Assembly (NCBI RefSeq): GCF_002913745.1
Contig: NZ_PPCG01000030.1
Location: forward strand, 50,804 to 114,803
DNA from: Campylobacter concisus
Lineage (GTDB): Bacteria; Campylobacterota; Campylobacteria; Campylobacterales; Campylobacteraceae
Direction: 5' to 3'
DNA: 64,000 nt
Shown here piece by piece: positions 16,742-27,354 of the stretch. The notes below the pieces were generated by a model. The model was not told the origin of the DNA. It saw nothing but the letters and a program-made list of their open reading frames with translations, and did no database searches. Positions within the stretch are counted from its first letter, which is position 1, and every line of letters begins with the position of its first letter. Made by a program: the position numbers and the translations under genes.

Positions 16742-18667
16742 TTATTCCTCTTTTTTGCCTTTTTCCTCTTCTTCAAGCTCTACAAGCCTGCTTTCAAGAC
16801 CATTTTCTTCTTCGTAGTTTTTGATGATCTCTCTAACTCGTTTTCCTTCGATAGTCTCTTCTTCATAAAGCGCTGAAACCATGTTTTCAATGGCACCTTT
16901 ATAAATTTCAAGAAGACCAAGCACAGCTGTATATCTCTCATGAAGAAGAGCTTTTACAAACTCATCAACCTTTTCAGCCATTTTGTCGCTATAGTCTTTT
17001 ATGCTTTGTCCGCCATTTAAAAATGTTGCGCGTTGCTTTTCAAGTACCATAAGACCGGCAACATCACTCATACCATACATGCTAACCATAGCTTTTATGA
17101 TATCAGTTGCACGCTCTAGATCGTTGCTAGCTCCAGTTGATATCTCTTTTATAAAGACCTCTTCAGCAGCCCTACCAGCCAAAAGAACATCCACTTCTGC
17201 AAGTAGTTCATGCTTTTGCATCATAAATTTATTCTCTTCAGGCGTATTTAACGTATAGCCAAGCGCCGCAAGACCACGCGGCACGACTGAGACCTTTGTC
17301 ACTCTTTTTGCGCCTTTTGTTAGCTCAGCTATCAAGGCATGGCCACTTTCATGATAAGTGACTATCTTTTTCTCTTTTGGATTTACGCGGCGTGATTTTT
17401 TCTCTAAACCAGCTATCGATCTCTCGACAGCCTCCACTAGATCAGCCTGCTCGACAAAAGTCTTTGACTTACGTCCTGCAAGAAGTGCCGCCTCATTTAT
17501 GATATTTTCAAGATCAGCACCTGCTAAACCAGTAGTAAGCCTTGCGATATCCTCAATATTTACATCTTTGCCAATTTTCACATCTTTCATATGGACTTTT
17601 AAGATGTCGCAACGTCCTTTAAAATCAGGCTTATCAACAAGCACTTGCCTGTCAAATCTACCCGGTCTTAAAAGTGCAGCATCCAAAACTTCAGGTCTAT
17701 TTGTAGCTGCTATAACGATGACTGGCGACTTGTCTGCATCAAAGCCATCCATCTCAGAAAGAAGCTGATTTAGCGTTTGCTCTCTCTCGTCATTGCCACC
17801 CATCGGACCAGAATTTCTGCTCTTACCGATCGCATCGATCTCATCTATAAATACAATCGCCGGGGCCTCTTTTTTTGCATTTTCAAAAAGATCCCTAACC
17901 CTACTTGCACCAACGCCAACAAACATCTCTATAAAGCTTGATGCCGACATAGAGAAAAATGGCACGCTAGCCTCGCCTGCAACAGCTCTTGCAAGAAGCG
18001 TTTTACCAGTACCTGGAGGGCCAACTAGCAAAATACCTTTTGGAATTTTAGCTCCAAGTCTTAGATATTTATCTGGGCTCTTTAGATAATCAACTATCTC
18101 TTGAACCTCTTCTTTTGCCTCTTCAACGCCTGCAACATCGTCAAATTTAACTTTTGGTTTTTCAGAATTTATAAGCTTTTTTGCACTTCCTATACCTAGT
18201 ATGCCACCGCCGATATTCTTTTGCATACGACTAGCAATAAACATCCAAATAGCAAAAAATATAAACACCGGTATGATCCATGAAAATATAAGATCTCCAA
18301 ACCAGTTATTTTCGCTATAAACGCTGTAAGTTATACCGTTTTGCTCAAGTATGCCAATGAGCGTTGAATCATTTATGCGCTTTGCTAGGTAGATGGTTTT
18401 GTCATTACCAACGCCTTTTATCGTGGTTTCAGATATCGCAACCTCATTTAGCTGCTTATTTTTTAGCATATCCTTAAATTCAGAATAAGCTATCATCTTG
18501 CTTTGAGCGTTGCTACCAAGCCCAAAAGTACCGCCTAGTCCGTCGCCACTAAAGCTTCTAAAAGCTAGAACTATAACTATCGCAAAAATAGCAAAGATAA
18601 AGATGGGATTTTTGTTAAAAAAACCGTTATTATCGCCATTATTTTGGTTATTATTTTGATTATTCAT
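16742..18667 (-). CDS. ftsH: ATP-dependent zinc metalloprotease FtsH
   Basis: Membrane-anchored AAA+ protease for membrane-protein quality control. From the ATG at 18667 (641 residues): Asn-rich N-terminus, TM1 about 21-37, periplasmic domain, TM2 about 122-146, Walker A GPPGTGKT at 216-223, Walker [12 protein letters not shown], the [13 protein letters not shown] pore loop, second region of homology [20 protein letters not shown], and the zinc site YHESGH. The 18667 start has AAGGA 6 nt upstream. A longer frame from 18700 would begin inside prmA without an RBS. It overlaps prmA by 8 nt. Confidence 0.96.
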   Translation of the reverse strand: MNNQNNNQNNGDNNGFFNKNPIFIFAIFAIVIVLAFRSFSGDGLGGTFGLGSNAQSKMIAYSEFKDMLKNKQLNEVAISETTIKGVGNDKTIYLAKRINDSTLIGILEQNGITYSVYSENNWFGDLIFSWIIPVFIFFAIWMFIASRMQKNIGGGILGIGSAKKLINSEKPKVKFDDVAGVEEAKEEVQEIVDYLKSPDKYLRLGAKIPKGILLVGPPGTGKTLLARAVAGEASVPFFSMSASSFIEMFVGVGASRVRDLFENAKKEAPAIVFIDEIDAIGKSRNSGPMGGNDEREQTLNQLLSEMDGFDADKSPVIVIAATNRPEVLDAALLRPGRFDRQVLVDKPDFKGRCDILKVHMKDVKIGKDVNIEDIARLTTGLAGADLENIINEAALLAGRKSKTFVEQADLVEAVERSIAGLEKKSRRVNPKEKKIVTYHESGHALIAELTKGAKRVTKVSVVPRGLAALGYTLNTPEENKFMMQKHELLAEVDVLLAGRAAEEVFIKEISTGASNDLERATDIIKAMVSMYGMSDVAGLMVLEKQRATFLNGGQSIKDYSDKMAEKVDEFVKALLHERYTAVLGLLEIYKGAIENMVSALYEEETIEGKRVREIIKNYEEENGLESRLVELEEEEKGKKEE

Positions 18668-19493
18668 CCATTTCCTTATAAACAAAGCTAACCCAATCAT
18701 TAGCCTGTTTTATCTCAACTAGCTCCAAATCCTTAAACGTATCTTTAATCCTATCTTCGTATTTATTCAAAATTCCTGACAATACTAAATAGCCGCCCTT
18801 TTTAAGCGATTTTTTCAAGTCATTTGAGAGCATAAAAATGACATCAGCAATGATATTTGCTATGACGATGTCATATTTTTGCTCTAAATTTGCAATAGAT
18901 CCTGTCCAAATTTTATTAAATTTAACCTCATTTAGCTGGGCGTTACTTAGCGAGCTTTGCGTGGCCTGCTCGTCTGTATCGCAGGCATCGACCTTGCAGC
19001 CAAGCTTTGCTAAAGCTATGCTTAATATCCCGCTTCCGCATCCCACATCTAAAGCGGTATCACCACTTTTTGCATATTTTTGTAAAAGTTGCAAGCAAGA
19101 ATTTGTGCTTTCATGGTGCCCTGAGCCAAAGGCTAGAGCTGGGTCTATTATGATATTTGTTACGCCACTAAGTGGCTCTTCCCAGCTAGGTCTAATATAA
19201 ATTTTATCAACCAAAATAGGCTTAACTGCCTTTTTATATTCGCCTAGCCAGTCTTTATTTTCTTTTAAATTAAGAGAAATTTTTAAATTATTTGAAATTT
19301 TACGAACACTAGAGAGCCCTTTTGCATACTCTTCGACACCCCAAGCTATATCTTTTAGATCATACTCTTCCCTGATGATGATCTCATGGTCTAGCTCTTC
19401 TACACAGGTGACCCCAAAAGAGAAAACTAACTCTAAAATTTCATCATAAAAATTTGATGTTTTGATGCTTAATTCGTAAAATTTATCTTTCAT
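18660..19493 (-). CDS. prmA: Ribosomal protein L11 methyltransferase
   Basis: SAM-dependent methyltransferase that trimethylates ribosomal protein L11. In the 277 residues the SAM loop DVGCGSGILSIALAKLGC is near 145. It is preceded by IIDPALAFGSGHHESTNSCL, a PrmA signature, and followed by DIVIANIIADVI (the NPPF-like motif IV region). Its ATG overlaps the cheY stop as TAATG and its own end overlaps the ftsH start, so it sits within a tight cheY-prmA-ftsH-psd-pssA unit. Confidence 0.92.
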   Translation of the reverse strand: MKDKFYELSIKTSNFYDEILELVFSFGVTCVEELDHEIIIREEYDLKDIAWGVEEYAKGLSSVRKISNNLKISLNLKENKDWLGEYKKAVKPILVDKIYIRPSWEEPLSGVTNIIIDPALAFGSGHHESTNSCLQLLQKYAKSGDTALDVGCGSGILSIALAKLGCKVDACDTDEQATQSSLSNAQLNEVKFNKIWTGSIANLEQKYDIVIANIIADVIFMLSNDLKKSLKKGGYLVLSGILNKYEDRIKDTFKDLELVEIKQANDWVSFVYKEMDE

Positions 19494-19858
19494 TAACCAA
19501 GAACGTCTTCAAGCTTCTCTTTTAAAACTTGTGGCGTAAAAGGTTTAACGATGTAGTTATTAACACCTGCTTTTAAAGCTGTTATAACCTCGGCTTTTCC
19601 GCCCTCTGTTGTTACCATTATGATAGGCATATCAACATATTTTTGCTCAGCTCTTACCTTTTTAACAAGCTCAAGACCATTCATCTCAGGCATGTTCCAG
19701 TCAGTAATAAGAACCTCAATACCCTCGTTTTGCGTCAAGATATTCCAAGCTTCAAGACCGTGCTCAGCCTCGAGAATTTCTTGATGTCCTAACCTTTGCA
19801 AAGTATTTTTTATGATCCTTCTCATTGTTGAGCTGTCATCTACAACCAAAATCTTCAC
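19493..19858 (-). CDS. cheY: Chemotaxis response regulator CheY
   Basis: Single-domain receiver that binds the flagellar switch when phosphorylated by CheA. The 121 residues have the acidic pair at 7-8, phospho-acceptor D53 in ITDWNMPEMNG, T83 in MVTTEGGKA and K105 in YIVKPF. The start is GTG at 19858; the ATG two bases upstream is out of frame and runs straight into TGA. AGGA lies 6 nt before the GTG. It opens its transcription unit, apart from the cheV-cheA-cheW cluster. Confidence 0.97.
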   Translation of the reverse strand: MKILVVDDSSTMRRIIKNTLQRLGHQEILEAEHGLEAWNILTQNEGIEVLITDWNMPEMNGLELVKKVRAEQKYVDMPIIMVTTEGGKAEVITALKAGVNNYIVKPFTPQVLKEKLEDVLG

Positions 19859-19886
19859 ATAATATCCTTTTAGTAAAAATTGCCCT

Positions 19887-19892
19887 ATTCTA
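19887..19892 (-). promoter_or_regulatory. Likely cheY promoter (-10 TAGAAT)
   Basis: TAGAAT on the minus strand in the 63-bp gap between hisA and cheY, about 30 nt before the cheY GTG, with a T/A-rich upstream side. It would separate the cheY-to-pssA unit from hisA. Confidence 0.45.
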
Positions 19893-19921
19893 GCTAATTA
19901 AAATTTATAAAAGCTTTAACG

Positions 19922-20632
19922 CTAGCCAACTTGTTTGAAAGCATCTTTCAAATCAAGTCGTCCCTCATAGTAAGCTTTACCAACGATCACGCCAGCTATC
20001 TCTTTTGTCTCTTTAAGTGCCAAAATGTCGTTTATATCGCTCACACCGCCACTTGCTATGGTCTCAAGCTTGCTGCTTCTAGCTATTTGCAAGCTAAAAT
20101 CAACATTAACTCCGCCAAGCATTCCATCTTTGTTAATATCGGTGCAAATCACAGCTTCTACACCCACATCTGCAAATTTTTTTGCAAGATCGACTGCTTT
20201 TATGTTTGAAACCTCGCCCCAGCCTTGCACTGCCACATAGCCATCTTTGGCATCTATGCCAACTACAACCCTATAAATTCCAGCCATTTTTGCTGTAAAT
20301 TCTGGATCACGAAGCGCAACTGAGCCAAGGATCACTCTGCTAACTCCAAGGTCCAAATAGCGCTTTATACGTTCTTCATCCCTTATGCCACCACCAACTT
20401 GCACCTTTAAATTTGTAGCTTTTACGATCTTTTCTATCGTGTTAAAATTTATAGCTTCCCCTGCAAACGCTCCGTCAAGATCGACCACATGCAGCCATTT
20501 TGCGCCGTAGCCTTCAAATCTCTTTGCAAGCTCACTTGGCTCACTGCTATAAATTTTAGCACTTTGCATGAGCCCTTTGCTAAGCCTAACTGCTTGCCCC
20601 TCTTTTAGATCTATCGCTGGGAAAATTTCCAT
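19922..20632 (-). CDS. hisA: ProFAR isomerase (phosphoribosylformimino-AICAR-P isomerase)
   Basis: TIM-barrel isomerase of histidine synthesis. The 236 residues have [18 protein letters not shown] with the catalytic Asp near residue 8, [33 protein letters not shown] with the second catalytic Asp, and [21 protein letters not shown] at 20632 overlaps the hisH TGA (TGATG); a GTG one codon earlier is the other option. It ends the long glycan-island transcription direction. Confidence 0.95.
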   Translation of the reverse strand: MEIFPAIDLKEGQAVRLSKGLMQSAKIYSSEPSELAKRFEGYGAKWLHVVDLDGAFAGEAINFNTIEKIVKATNLKVQVGGGIRDEERIKRYLDLGVSRVILGSVALRDPEFTAKMAGIYRVVVGIDAKDGYVAVQGWGEVSNIKAVDLAKKFADVGVEAVICTDINKDGMLGGVNVDFSLQIARSSKLETIASGGVSDINDILALKETKEIAGVIVGKAYYEGRLDLKDAFKQVG

Positions 20633-21243
20633 CACAACCTCGCAAAATTTTCTAAAATTTTAAGCCCAACCTCATGACTTTTTTCTGGATGAGGCTGAAA
20701 ACCAAAGAGATTTTCATGCTGCACCGCACTTGTAAATTCATATCCATAAGTTGTCTTTGCAAGTGCAAATTTATCATCGCAAACCACGTGGTAGCTGTGT
20801 ACAAAATATAAATACTCAAGCTCTTTAAGTCCTAATCTTAAAGGGCTATTTTGTTTAAACTCGAGTGTGTTCCAGCCAACATGTGGGATCTTTAGTGGTT
20901 TATCAAATTTAGCTTCATCAAATTTAAAAACCTCTCCTGGCAAAAGAGAAAGCCCCTCATGCTCGCCAAATTCAAAGCTTTTTTCAAACAAAAGCTGCAT
21001 ACCAAGGCAAATTCCTATAAAGGCCTTGCCATTTTTTACAGCCTCTTTTATCGCTTCATCCATGCCATTAAATTTGAGCTTTTTCATCGCCTCGCCAAAT
21101 GCCCCAACACCTGGTAAAACGATATGAGAGTGCTCTTTTAGGCTCCCAGGCTCACTTAGTAAAACGCACTCATGTCCAAGAAATTTAAAAGCATTTATCA
21201 CGCTTTTGATATTTCCAGCACCATAATCAATAATAGCGATCAT
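20632..21243 (-). CDS. hisH: Imidazole glycerol phosphate synthase, glutaminase subunit
   Basis: Supplies ammonia to HisF for imidazole glycerol phosphate. The 203-residue class-I glutaminase has the oxyanion loop [12 protein letters not shown], nucleophile Cys in [15 protein letters not shown] near residue 80, and the His-Glu dyad in [14 protein letters not shown] near the C-terminus. hisF is not in the window. It overlaps its upstream neighbour by 4 nt and hisA by 1. Confidence 0.95.
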   Translation of the reverse strand: MIAIIDYGAGNIKSVINAFKFLGHECVLLSEPGSLKEHSHIVLPGVGAFGEAMKKLKFNGMDEAIKEAVKNGKAFIGICLGMQLLFEKSFEFGEHEGLSLLPGEVFKFDEAKFDKPLKIPHVGWNTLEFKQNSPLRLGLKELEYLYFVHSYHVVCDDKFALAKTTYGYEFTSAVQHENLFGFQPHPEKSHEVGLKILENFARL

Positions 21244-22136
21244 CTGTTCTCTTGTCTTTTTACGCTAAAGAGATAAAAGCTAAGTGCCGCCATCAGCATC
21301 GCCACACCGCCTATTAGATAGATAGCGTTTATGATATTTTCAGGTGCAGTGATAGCAAATTTAAAGACTAGCATGAGCGCTTCGATCGCAAGTGCGATGA
21401 TGATAGAGCCGATAAATCTCACCATCGTCTTATAAATAACGCTATTTTCTTCGTGATTTTTGCCTAAAACCTCTTCTTCAAATATCGTCTTAACAAGGTC
21501 AAAAATGGCAAGAGCCAGCGTTAAAATGATGGTTGATTCAAAAATTTCTTCGACATTTATATGCTCGATGCTCTTTGAGATAAAGCTCTTTACGCCGTGC
21601 CAAAATAAAAATGCGCAGATCATAAAAAGCGATGCACAAAAGAGCGCATAGACTGTCTTCAAAAATCTACCAAAATGCTCCTCGACAAAGCCGCTATCGA
21701 CCATATTTAGGATATTTTCTAGGCTTATATCGATGCAAGCGATAAATTTAAGCTCATTTTTTTCATTATAGATAGGCACGCTTGCTGTGACGCACAAACC
21801 TCCATTTAGGCTTGATGGATATGGGTCGCTTAAAACGCACCTTTTCTCGCGCACGGCTGTGTAGTAGTAGGCTTTATTTGCGCGGTTTTCGCCTTTTGGG
21901 ATTTTATACTTTTCATTTAGGCTGATAGAGTCTTCGATTTGTATGCCATTTTCGTCCAAAATGTATAGTGCATCAAAATTTTCTATCTCGTGGCTGATCT
22001 TATCAAAGCCAGCTTTTATGTTTTCTAAGCACACTCCAGGCAGTCTGTTTGGTAAATTTCTACTAAACAAATAGCAGATATATGCCCTTGCCTTATATCT
22101 CGTGTCACTAAATCTCTTAATATCTTTTATAACCAA
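21240..22136 (-). CDS. Membrane protein with PDC/CACHE-like sensor region, unknown function
   Basis: I do not recognise a specific gene. The 298 residues begin with a soluble part (about 1-145) that resembles a PDC sensor fold: ALYILDENGIQI, YYYTAVREKRCVLSDPYPS, then VTASVPIYNEKNELKFIACIDIS. At least four hydrophobic helices follow (about 160-180, 200-215, 235-260, 265-290), ending in SVKRQENR. There is no N-terminal TM, kinase, GGDEF or methyl-accepting domain, which is odd for a PDC protein. The C-terminal four-helix part vaguely recalls PsiE-type proteins. It sits 2 nt after pglF and overlaps hisH by 4 nt, so it is expressed with N-glycosylation genes. Confidence 0.6.
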   Translation of the reverse strand: MVIKDIKRFSDTRYKARAYICYLFSRNLPNRLPGVCLENIKAGFDKISHEIENFDALYILDENGIQIEDSISLNEKYKIPKGENRANKAYYYTAVREKRCVLSDPYPSSLNGGLCVTASVPIYNEKNELKFIACIDISLENILNMVDSGFVEEHFGRFLKTVYALFCASLFMICAFLFWHGVKSFISKSIEHINVEEIFESTIILTLALAIFDLVKTIFEEEVLGKNHEENSVIYKTMVRFIGSIIIALAIEALMLVFKFAITAPENIINAIYLIGGVAMLMAALSFYLFSVKRQENR

Positions 22137-22138
22137 AA

Positions 22139-23920
22139 TTAGCCTTTTAAATTTAATGCATGATTAAACTCTGGCACGATCACCTTAAGAGCAGGTGCTA
22201 CCTCGTCATCTTCAAGCTGCAAAAGCCCATTTATCTGCGAATTTAAAAGGGTCAGATCATAAGGCTGCGAGTGTGTCACAAAGATCGACTCATACTTAGT
22301 TTGAACGTCATCTTTGTTGATAAGCAGCTCCTCATAAAGCTTCTCGCCAGGTCTAAGCCCTACAAATTCGATACCTAAATGCTCTTTATTTGAAAGCAGA
22401 AGCATCTTTTTAGCAAGATCTACGATCTTAACAGGCTCGCCCATATCAAGCACGAAAAGCTCTCCACCTTTTGCGATAGAGGCTGCTTGAAGGACTAGCT
22501 GGCACGCTTCAGACGTAAGCATAAAGTACCTTGTGATCTCTGGGTGAGTGACGCTTAGTGGCTTATTTGCAGCGATCTGTGCTTTAAATTTAGGTATGAC
22601 TGAGCCACTTGAGCCAAGGACGTTACCAAAGCGCACACAAACTATCTCGCACACACCTGCTTCGTTTGAATTTAGTGCGTAAAGCTCGCAAACACGCTTA
22701 GTTGTGCCCATTATGTTTGTTGGGCGCACTGCCTTGTCTGATGAGATCATGACAAATTTCTTAGCACCATATTTTTTAGAAAGATCGACTGCATTTTTTG
22801 TGCCAAGGATGTTGTTTTCAACTGCTGAGCGAGGATTTAGCTCGCAAAGTGGTACGTGTTTGTAGGCTGCCGCGTGGATGACTATCTCTGGTCTAAATTC
22901 TTCAAAAACCTCTTCAAAGTCTTTTAAATTTGTGATATTTACAAGCTTGCTAACAGTTCTTTTATCTCTTGTATCTTCGCCTATTTTATAAAGGTTAAAC
23001 TCGCTGTGCTCGACCATTATAAGTTCGCTTACGCCATATTTCAAGCACTGCTTACAAATTTCGCTTCCTATACTACCGCCAGCTCCAGTGACAAGCACTT
23101 TTTTATCTTTTAAGAAATTTGAAATGGCTTCTGGATTGAGGTCTTTTGGCTTTCTAGCGAGCAAATCTTCGATCGAGATATCTTTGATCGGCTCATTCTC
23201 GATAAGCGAAAAGAGCTTCATATCTCTTATGCCATATCCAGTTAGCTCATCAACTAAAGCTTGAAGCTCGTCTTGATCGAGTGCAAGCGCGATGATAGCA
23301 GTCTTTGCGTCGTAGTCTTTTATAAGGCTTGGTATATCTTTTTTATCTTGAACTAAAAATCCATCACAATATGTGCCAACAAGATCGCTTCTGCCATCTA
23401 CCACGCCAACTGCATAGTAGTCAAGATAGCCCTGCTTTAAGCCACGCAAGACGTGAAGCGCCTTTGAGGTCGCGCCTATAACGATACAAGGCTCGCCTTT
23501 GTGAGGTCTGTTTGAAAAGTCAAGCACCATACGCTTTGAAATTCTCAAAAGCCCGATGAGTAGGCACGAGATGAGAAGATCGATAAAAATGACGCTTCTT
23601 GGGTAAGGATTTAAAAAATCTTGTATGATGAAAAATACGATCGTAAATAAAATCGCCGCGCAAACGTGAGCTAGGAAAATTTTACGAGCTTCATTTAAGC
23701 CAAAAAATCTCCACGGCACCTTGTAAATTTTAAACATCCACATAAAAAAGAGCTTAAATACGATCAAAAATCCAGCCGTTACAAAAAGCCCTTGCACGTA
23801 GATATCTGGGATGTCGGCGTTAAATCTCAAAAGATAAGCCGCATATATCGAAAAAACAAATATAAAAACATCGCCAAGAAGGAACAATACGAGCCTTTTT
23901 AACTTCATTGCATGAAACAT
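22139..23920 (-). CDS. pglF: UDP-GlcNAc 4,6-dehydratase (bacillosamine pathway)
   Basis: First enzyme of UDP-diNAc-bacillosamine synthesis; converts UDP-GlcNAc to its 4-keto-6-deoxy form. The 593 residues have four N-terminal TM helices (about 8-120), a CoA-binding-like Rossmann region ([17 protein letters not shown]), and a SDR domain with [15 protein letters not shown] near 280, [12 protein letters not shown] and the [13 protein letters not shown] active-site segment. It follows pglE with no gap, using an RBS inside pglE. Membrane anchoring and length match C. jejuni PglF and set it apart from soluble PseB. Confidence 0.95.
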   Translation of the reverse strand: MFHAMKLKRLVLFLLGDVFIFVFSIYAAYLLRFNADIPDIYVQGLFVTAGFLIVFKLFFMWMFKIYKVPWRFFGLNEARKIFLAHVCAAILFTIVFFIIQDFLNPYPRSVIFIDLLISCLLIGLLRISKRMVLDFSNRPHKGEPCIVIGATSKALHVLRGLKQGYLDYYAVGVVDGRSDLVGTYCDGFLVQDKKDIPSLIKDYDAKTAIIALALDQDELQALVDELTGYGIRDMKLFSLIENEPIKDISIEDLLARKPKDLNPEAISNFLKDKKVLVTGAGGSIGSEICKQCLKYGVSELIMVEHSEFNLYKIGEDTRDKRTVSKLVNITNLKDFEEVFEEFRPEIVIHAAAYKHVPLCELNPRSAVENNILGTKNAVDLSKKYGAKKFVMISSDKAVRPTNIMGTTKRVCELYALNSNEAGVCEIVCVRFGNVLGSSGSVIPKFKAQIAANKPLSVTHPEITRYFMLTSEACQLVLQAASIAKGGELFVLDMGEPVKIVDLAKKMLLLSNKEHLGIEFVGLRPGEKLYEELLINKDDVQTKYESIFVTHSQPYDLTLLNSQINGLLQLEDDEVAPALKVIVPEFNHALNLKG

Positions 23921-25042
<1,122 letters not shown>

Positions 25043-25061
25043 TTAGCACTTATTTTTAAAT

Positions 25062-25652
25062 TTATATCTTAGCACGCTCGCATGCAGGCACGCCATACGC
25101 CTTTATGCCATCTTTTATATCTCTAATGACCACGCTTCCAGCGCCTATGATGCAGTTTTTACCGATGCTTATGCCTTGAATGATGCTTGAGCCAATGCCA
25201 ACGTGCGTAAATTCGCCCACGCTCACATTTCCAGCAAGGGCTGCATTTGGGCTGATGTGAGCAAATTTACCTATCACGCACTCATGCTCTATCACTGCGC
25301 CAGAGTTTATGATAGTGCCCTCTTTTATGCGAGCTTTTGCGTTTATCACGGCATTTGGCATGACCACTACGCCTTTTTCTATCACAGCGCTCTCGCTCAC
25401 GACCGCACTTTTATGGATCAAATTTACTATCTCAAAGCCAACATCCTCCACCTTTTGGCTGATCTTTTGCCTTGTTTTATTATCACCTATGGCTATTATG
25501 ATGTCAGCTTTTTCAAGCTCTGGGCTAAATTTATGCTCACTAGCATCATCTAAAAAAACTATCTCATCATAGCCGTTATCTCTAGCGATGTCAGCGATCA
25601 CAAGACCATGCCCACTCGCTCCGTAGATGTAAATTTTCTTAGTTTTTGCCAT
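25062..25652 (-). CDS. pglD: UDP-bacillosamine N-acetyltransferase
   Basis: Left-handed beta-helix acetyltransferase; completes UDP-diNAc-bacillosamine with acetyl-CoA. The 196 residues have an N-terminal nucleotide-sugar domain ([20 protein letters not shown]) and hexapeptide repeats with the catalytic His in VIEHECVIG near residue 122, ending [13 protein letters not shown]. The start at 25652 has GGAG 8 nt upstream and overlaps pglC by 14 nt; a longer frame to 25694 would add a basic tail from inside pglC. Confidence 0.95.
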   Translation of the reverse strand: MAKTKKIYIYGASGHGLVIADIARDNGYDEIVFLDDASEHKFSPELEKADIIIAIGDNKTRQKISQKVEDVGFEIVNLIHKSAVVSESAVIEKGVVVMPNAVINAKARIKEGTIINSGAVIEHECVIGKFAHISPNAALAGNVSVGEFTHVGIGSSIIQGISIGKNCIIGAGSVVIRDIKDGIKAYGVPACERAKI

Positions 25653-26244
25653 TAAATTTCTCCGTCGTTGCCTGCCCCTCTTTACTGACACCACTTCGTT
25701 TTAGCACCTTTTCGATGGTCTGCAAAGCGATCTTTACATCAAGCATAAAGCTTAAATTTTTAGCGTAATAGACGTCGTATTCAAATTTTTTCTCCCAACT
25801 TATGGCGTTTCTGCCATTTACCTGCGCTAGGCCCGTGATACCAGGGCGCACGTCGTGGCGGTGCTTTTGCGTTTCGTTATAGATGGGTAGATACTCAACC
25901 AAAAGCGGCCTTGGTCCGATGAAACTCATATCGCCCTTTAGCACATTAAAGAGCTGTGGCAGCTCATCGAGGCTAAGAGAGCGGATAAGTTTGCCAAATT
26001 TACCAAGACGCTGATCATCTGGCAAGAGTTCGCCATTTGCGTCACGCTCGTCACTCATCGTCTTAAATTTATAAATTTTAAAAATTTTCTCATTAAGCCC
26101 TGGTCTAGCCTGCGTAAAAATCACATCACGGCTTACTTTAAAATAGATAAAAATAGCCGTTGCTATGATGATGGGCGACGTTAAAATAAGCAAAAACAAA
26201 GCCCCCAAAATGTCAATCACCCTCTTTAAAAAATTTCTATACAT
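25639..26244 (-). CDS. pglC: Undecaprenyl phosphate diNAc-bacillosamine phosphotransferase
   Basis: Monotopic phosphoglycosyl transferase that loads phospho-diNAc-bacillosamine onto undecaprenyl phosphate, starting the N-glycan. The 201 residues have a re-entrant N-terminal helix ([19 protein letters not shown]), [21 protein letters not shown], the catalytic Asp-Glu in [20 protein letters not shown] and [19 protein letters not shown]. Small size and order match C. jejuni PglC. It overlaps pglA by 8 nt and pglD by 14 nt. Confidence 0.96.
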   Translation of the reverse strand: MYRNFLKRVIDILGALFLLILTSPIIIATAIFIYFKVSRDVIFTQARPGLNEKIFKIYKFKTMSDERDANGELLPDDQRLGKFGKLIRSLSLDELPQLFNVLKGDMSFIGPRPLLVEYLPIYNETQKHRHDVRPGITGLAQVNGRNAISWEKKFEYDVYYAKNLSFMLDVKIALQTIEKVLKRSGVSKEGQATTEKFNGKN

Positions 26245-27352
26245 CTATAAATTTCCTATAAATTTCTATATATCTTTTCGCGATTTGCTTCTCGTCAAAC
26301 TCACTAACTGCCCAGTTTCTGCCATTTGCTCCAAGCTTAGCGCAAAGCTCCTCATCATCAAGCAAAGTTTTTATCTTACTAGCAAGATCACTTGCGTCTT
26401 TTACCTTGCATAAAAGTCCGTTGTAGCCATCTTTTACAGCTTCATTACAGCCTGTAACGTCACTTGCGACGACTGCTTTAGCCATGCTCATCGCCTCTAA
26501 AACCGTTCTTGGAAAGCCCTCTTTGTAGCTTGGCAAAGCTAGCAAGTAAGAAGCCTTTAAAAGCTGTGGTATGTCGTTTCTAGCGCCAAGATATCGCACT
26601 TTGCCACCTTTTAAAAAGCTCTCGTCTGCGGTTGATTTATTACCAGCAAAGCCCTCGCCCACAAAGACAAATTCGCAGTTTTTATAGCCATTTAAAATTT
26701 CTGCTGCCTCGTAAAATTCACGAACACCCTTGTGCCACATGGCTCTTGCTATCATTAAAATGACCTTTTTTTCACCAAGATCAGCTGCCTGCGTGATGGC
26801 TGGGTCAAATTTAGCAGTATCGACGCCGACACTTTTTATGCGGTACACCTTGCTTTTATCTATCAAATTTTTAGAGATCAGATAGTCTGGATCTGCGTCA
26901 TTTACGAAGATACAAGCATCGGCCTTTGCAAAAGAGAGCTTATAAAGGCTCTCCATGACAAAACGCACGGCCTTTGTCTTAAGATCATCATCGATATAAA
27001 AGCTACCAAGGCCTTCAACCAAATTTATCACGTGCTTTATGCCAGCATTTTTAGCAGCAAATGTGCCAAAGACATTTGACTTGTGAGCGCCAGTTTGCAG
27101 CAGGTCTAAATTTAGCTCGCCTAAAATTTGAGATAGTTTTTTTGAGTTATTTATCACGGTTAGCGGATTTAGACTAGCCTTATCAAGCTCATAGGTGACG
27201 GTGTGAAAGCTTTTAGCAAGCTCATTAGTGAAATTTCCTTTTGGAGCGATAGCAAAAACCTCATGCTCCATATCTTTTAAAGCCTGCATTATAGGGCGTC
27301 TAAAAAAGTGTATGCTCATATCAGCGTGGCTTAAAAATCCTATCCTTGCCAT
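26237..27352 (-). CDS. pglA: GT4 glycosyltransferase PglA (second sugar)
   Basis: Adds the first HexNAc (GalNAc in C. jejuni) to lipid-linked diNAc-bacillosamine. The 371-residue GT-B protein starts [20 protein letters not shown], has LVEGLGSFY in the acceptor half and the donor motif [25 protein letters not shown], the E-x7-E of GT4. It lies 2 nt after pglB and overlaps pglC. The sugar transferred in this species is not shown by the sequence. Confidence 0.94.
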   Translation of the reverse strand: MARIGFLSHADMSIHFFRRPIMQALKDMEHEVFAIAPKGNFTNELAKSFHTVTYELDKASLNPLTVINNSKKLSQILGELNLDLLQTGAHKSNVFGTFAAKNAGIKHVINLVEGLGSFYIDDDLKTKAVRFVMESLYKLSFAKADACIFVNDADPDYLISKNLIDKSKVYRIKSVGVDTAKFDPAITQAADLGEKKVILMIARAMWHKGVREFYEAAEILNGYKNCEFVFVGEGFAGNKSTADESFLKGGKVRYLGARNDIPQLLKASYLLALPSYKEGFPRTVLEAMSMAKAVVASDVTGCNEAVKDGYNGLLCKVKDASDLASKIKTLLDDEELCAKLGANGRNWAVSEFDEKQIAKRYIEIYRKFIDV

Positions 27353-27354
27353 CT

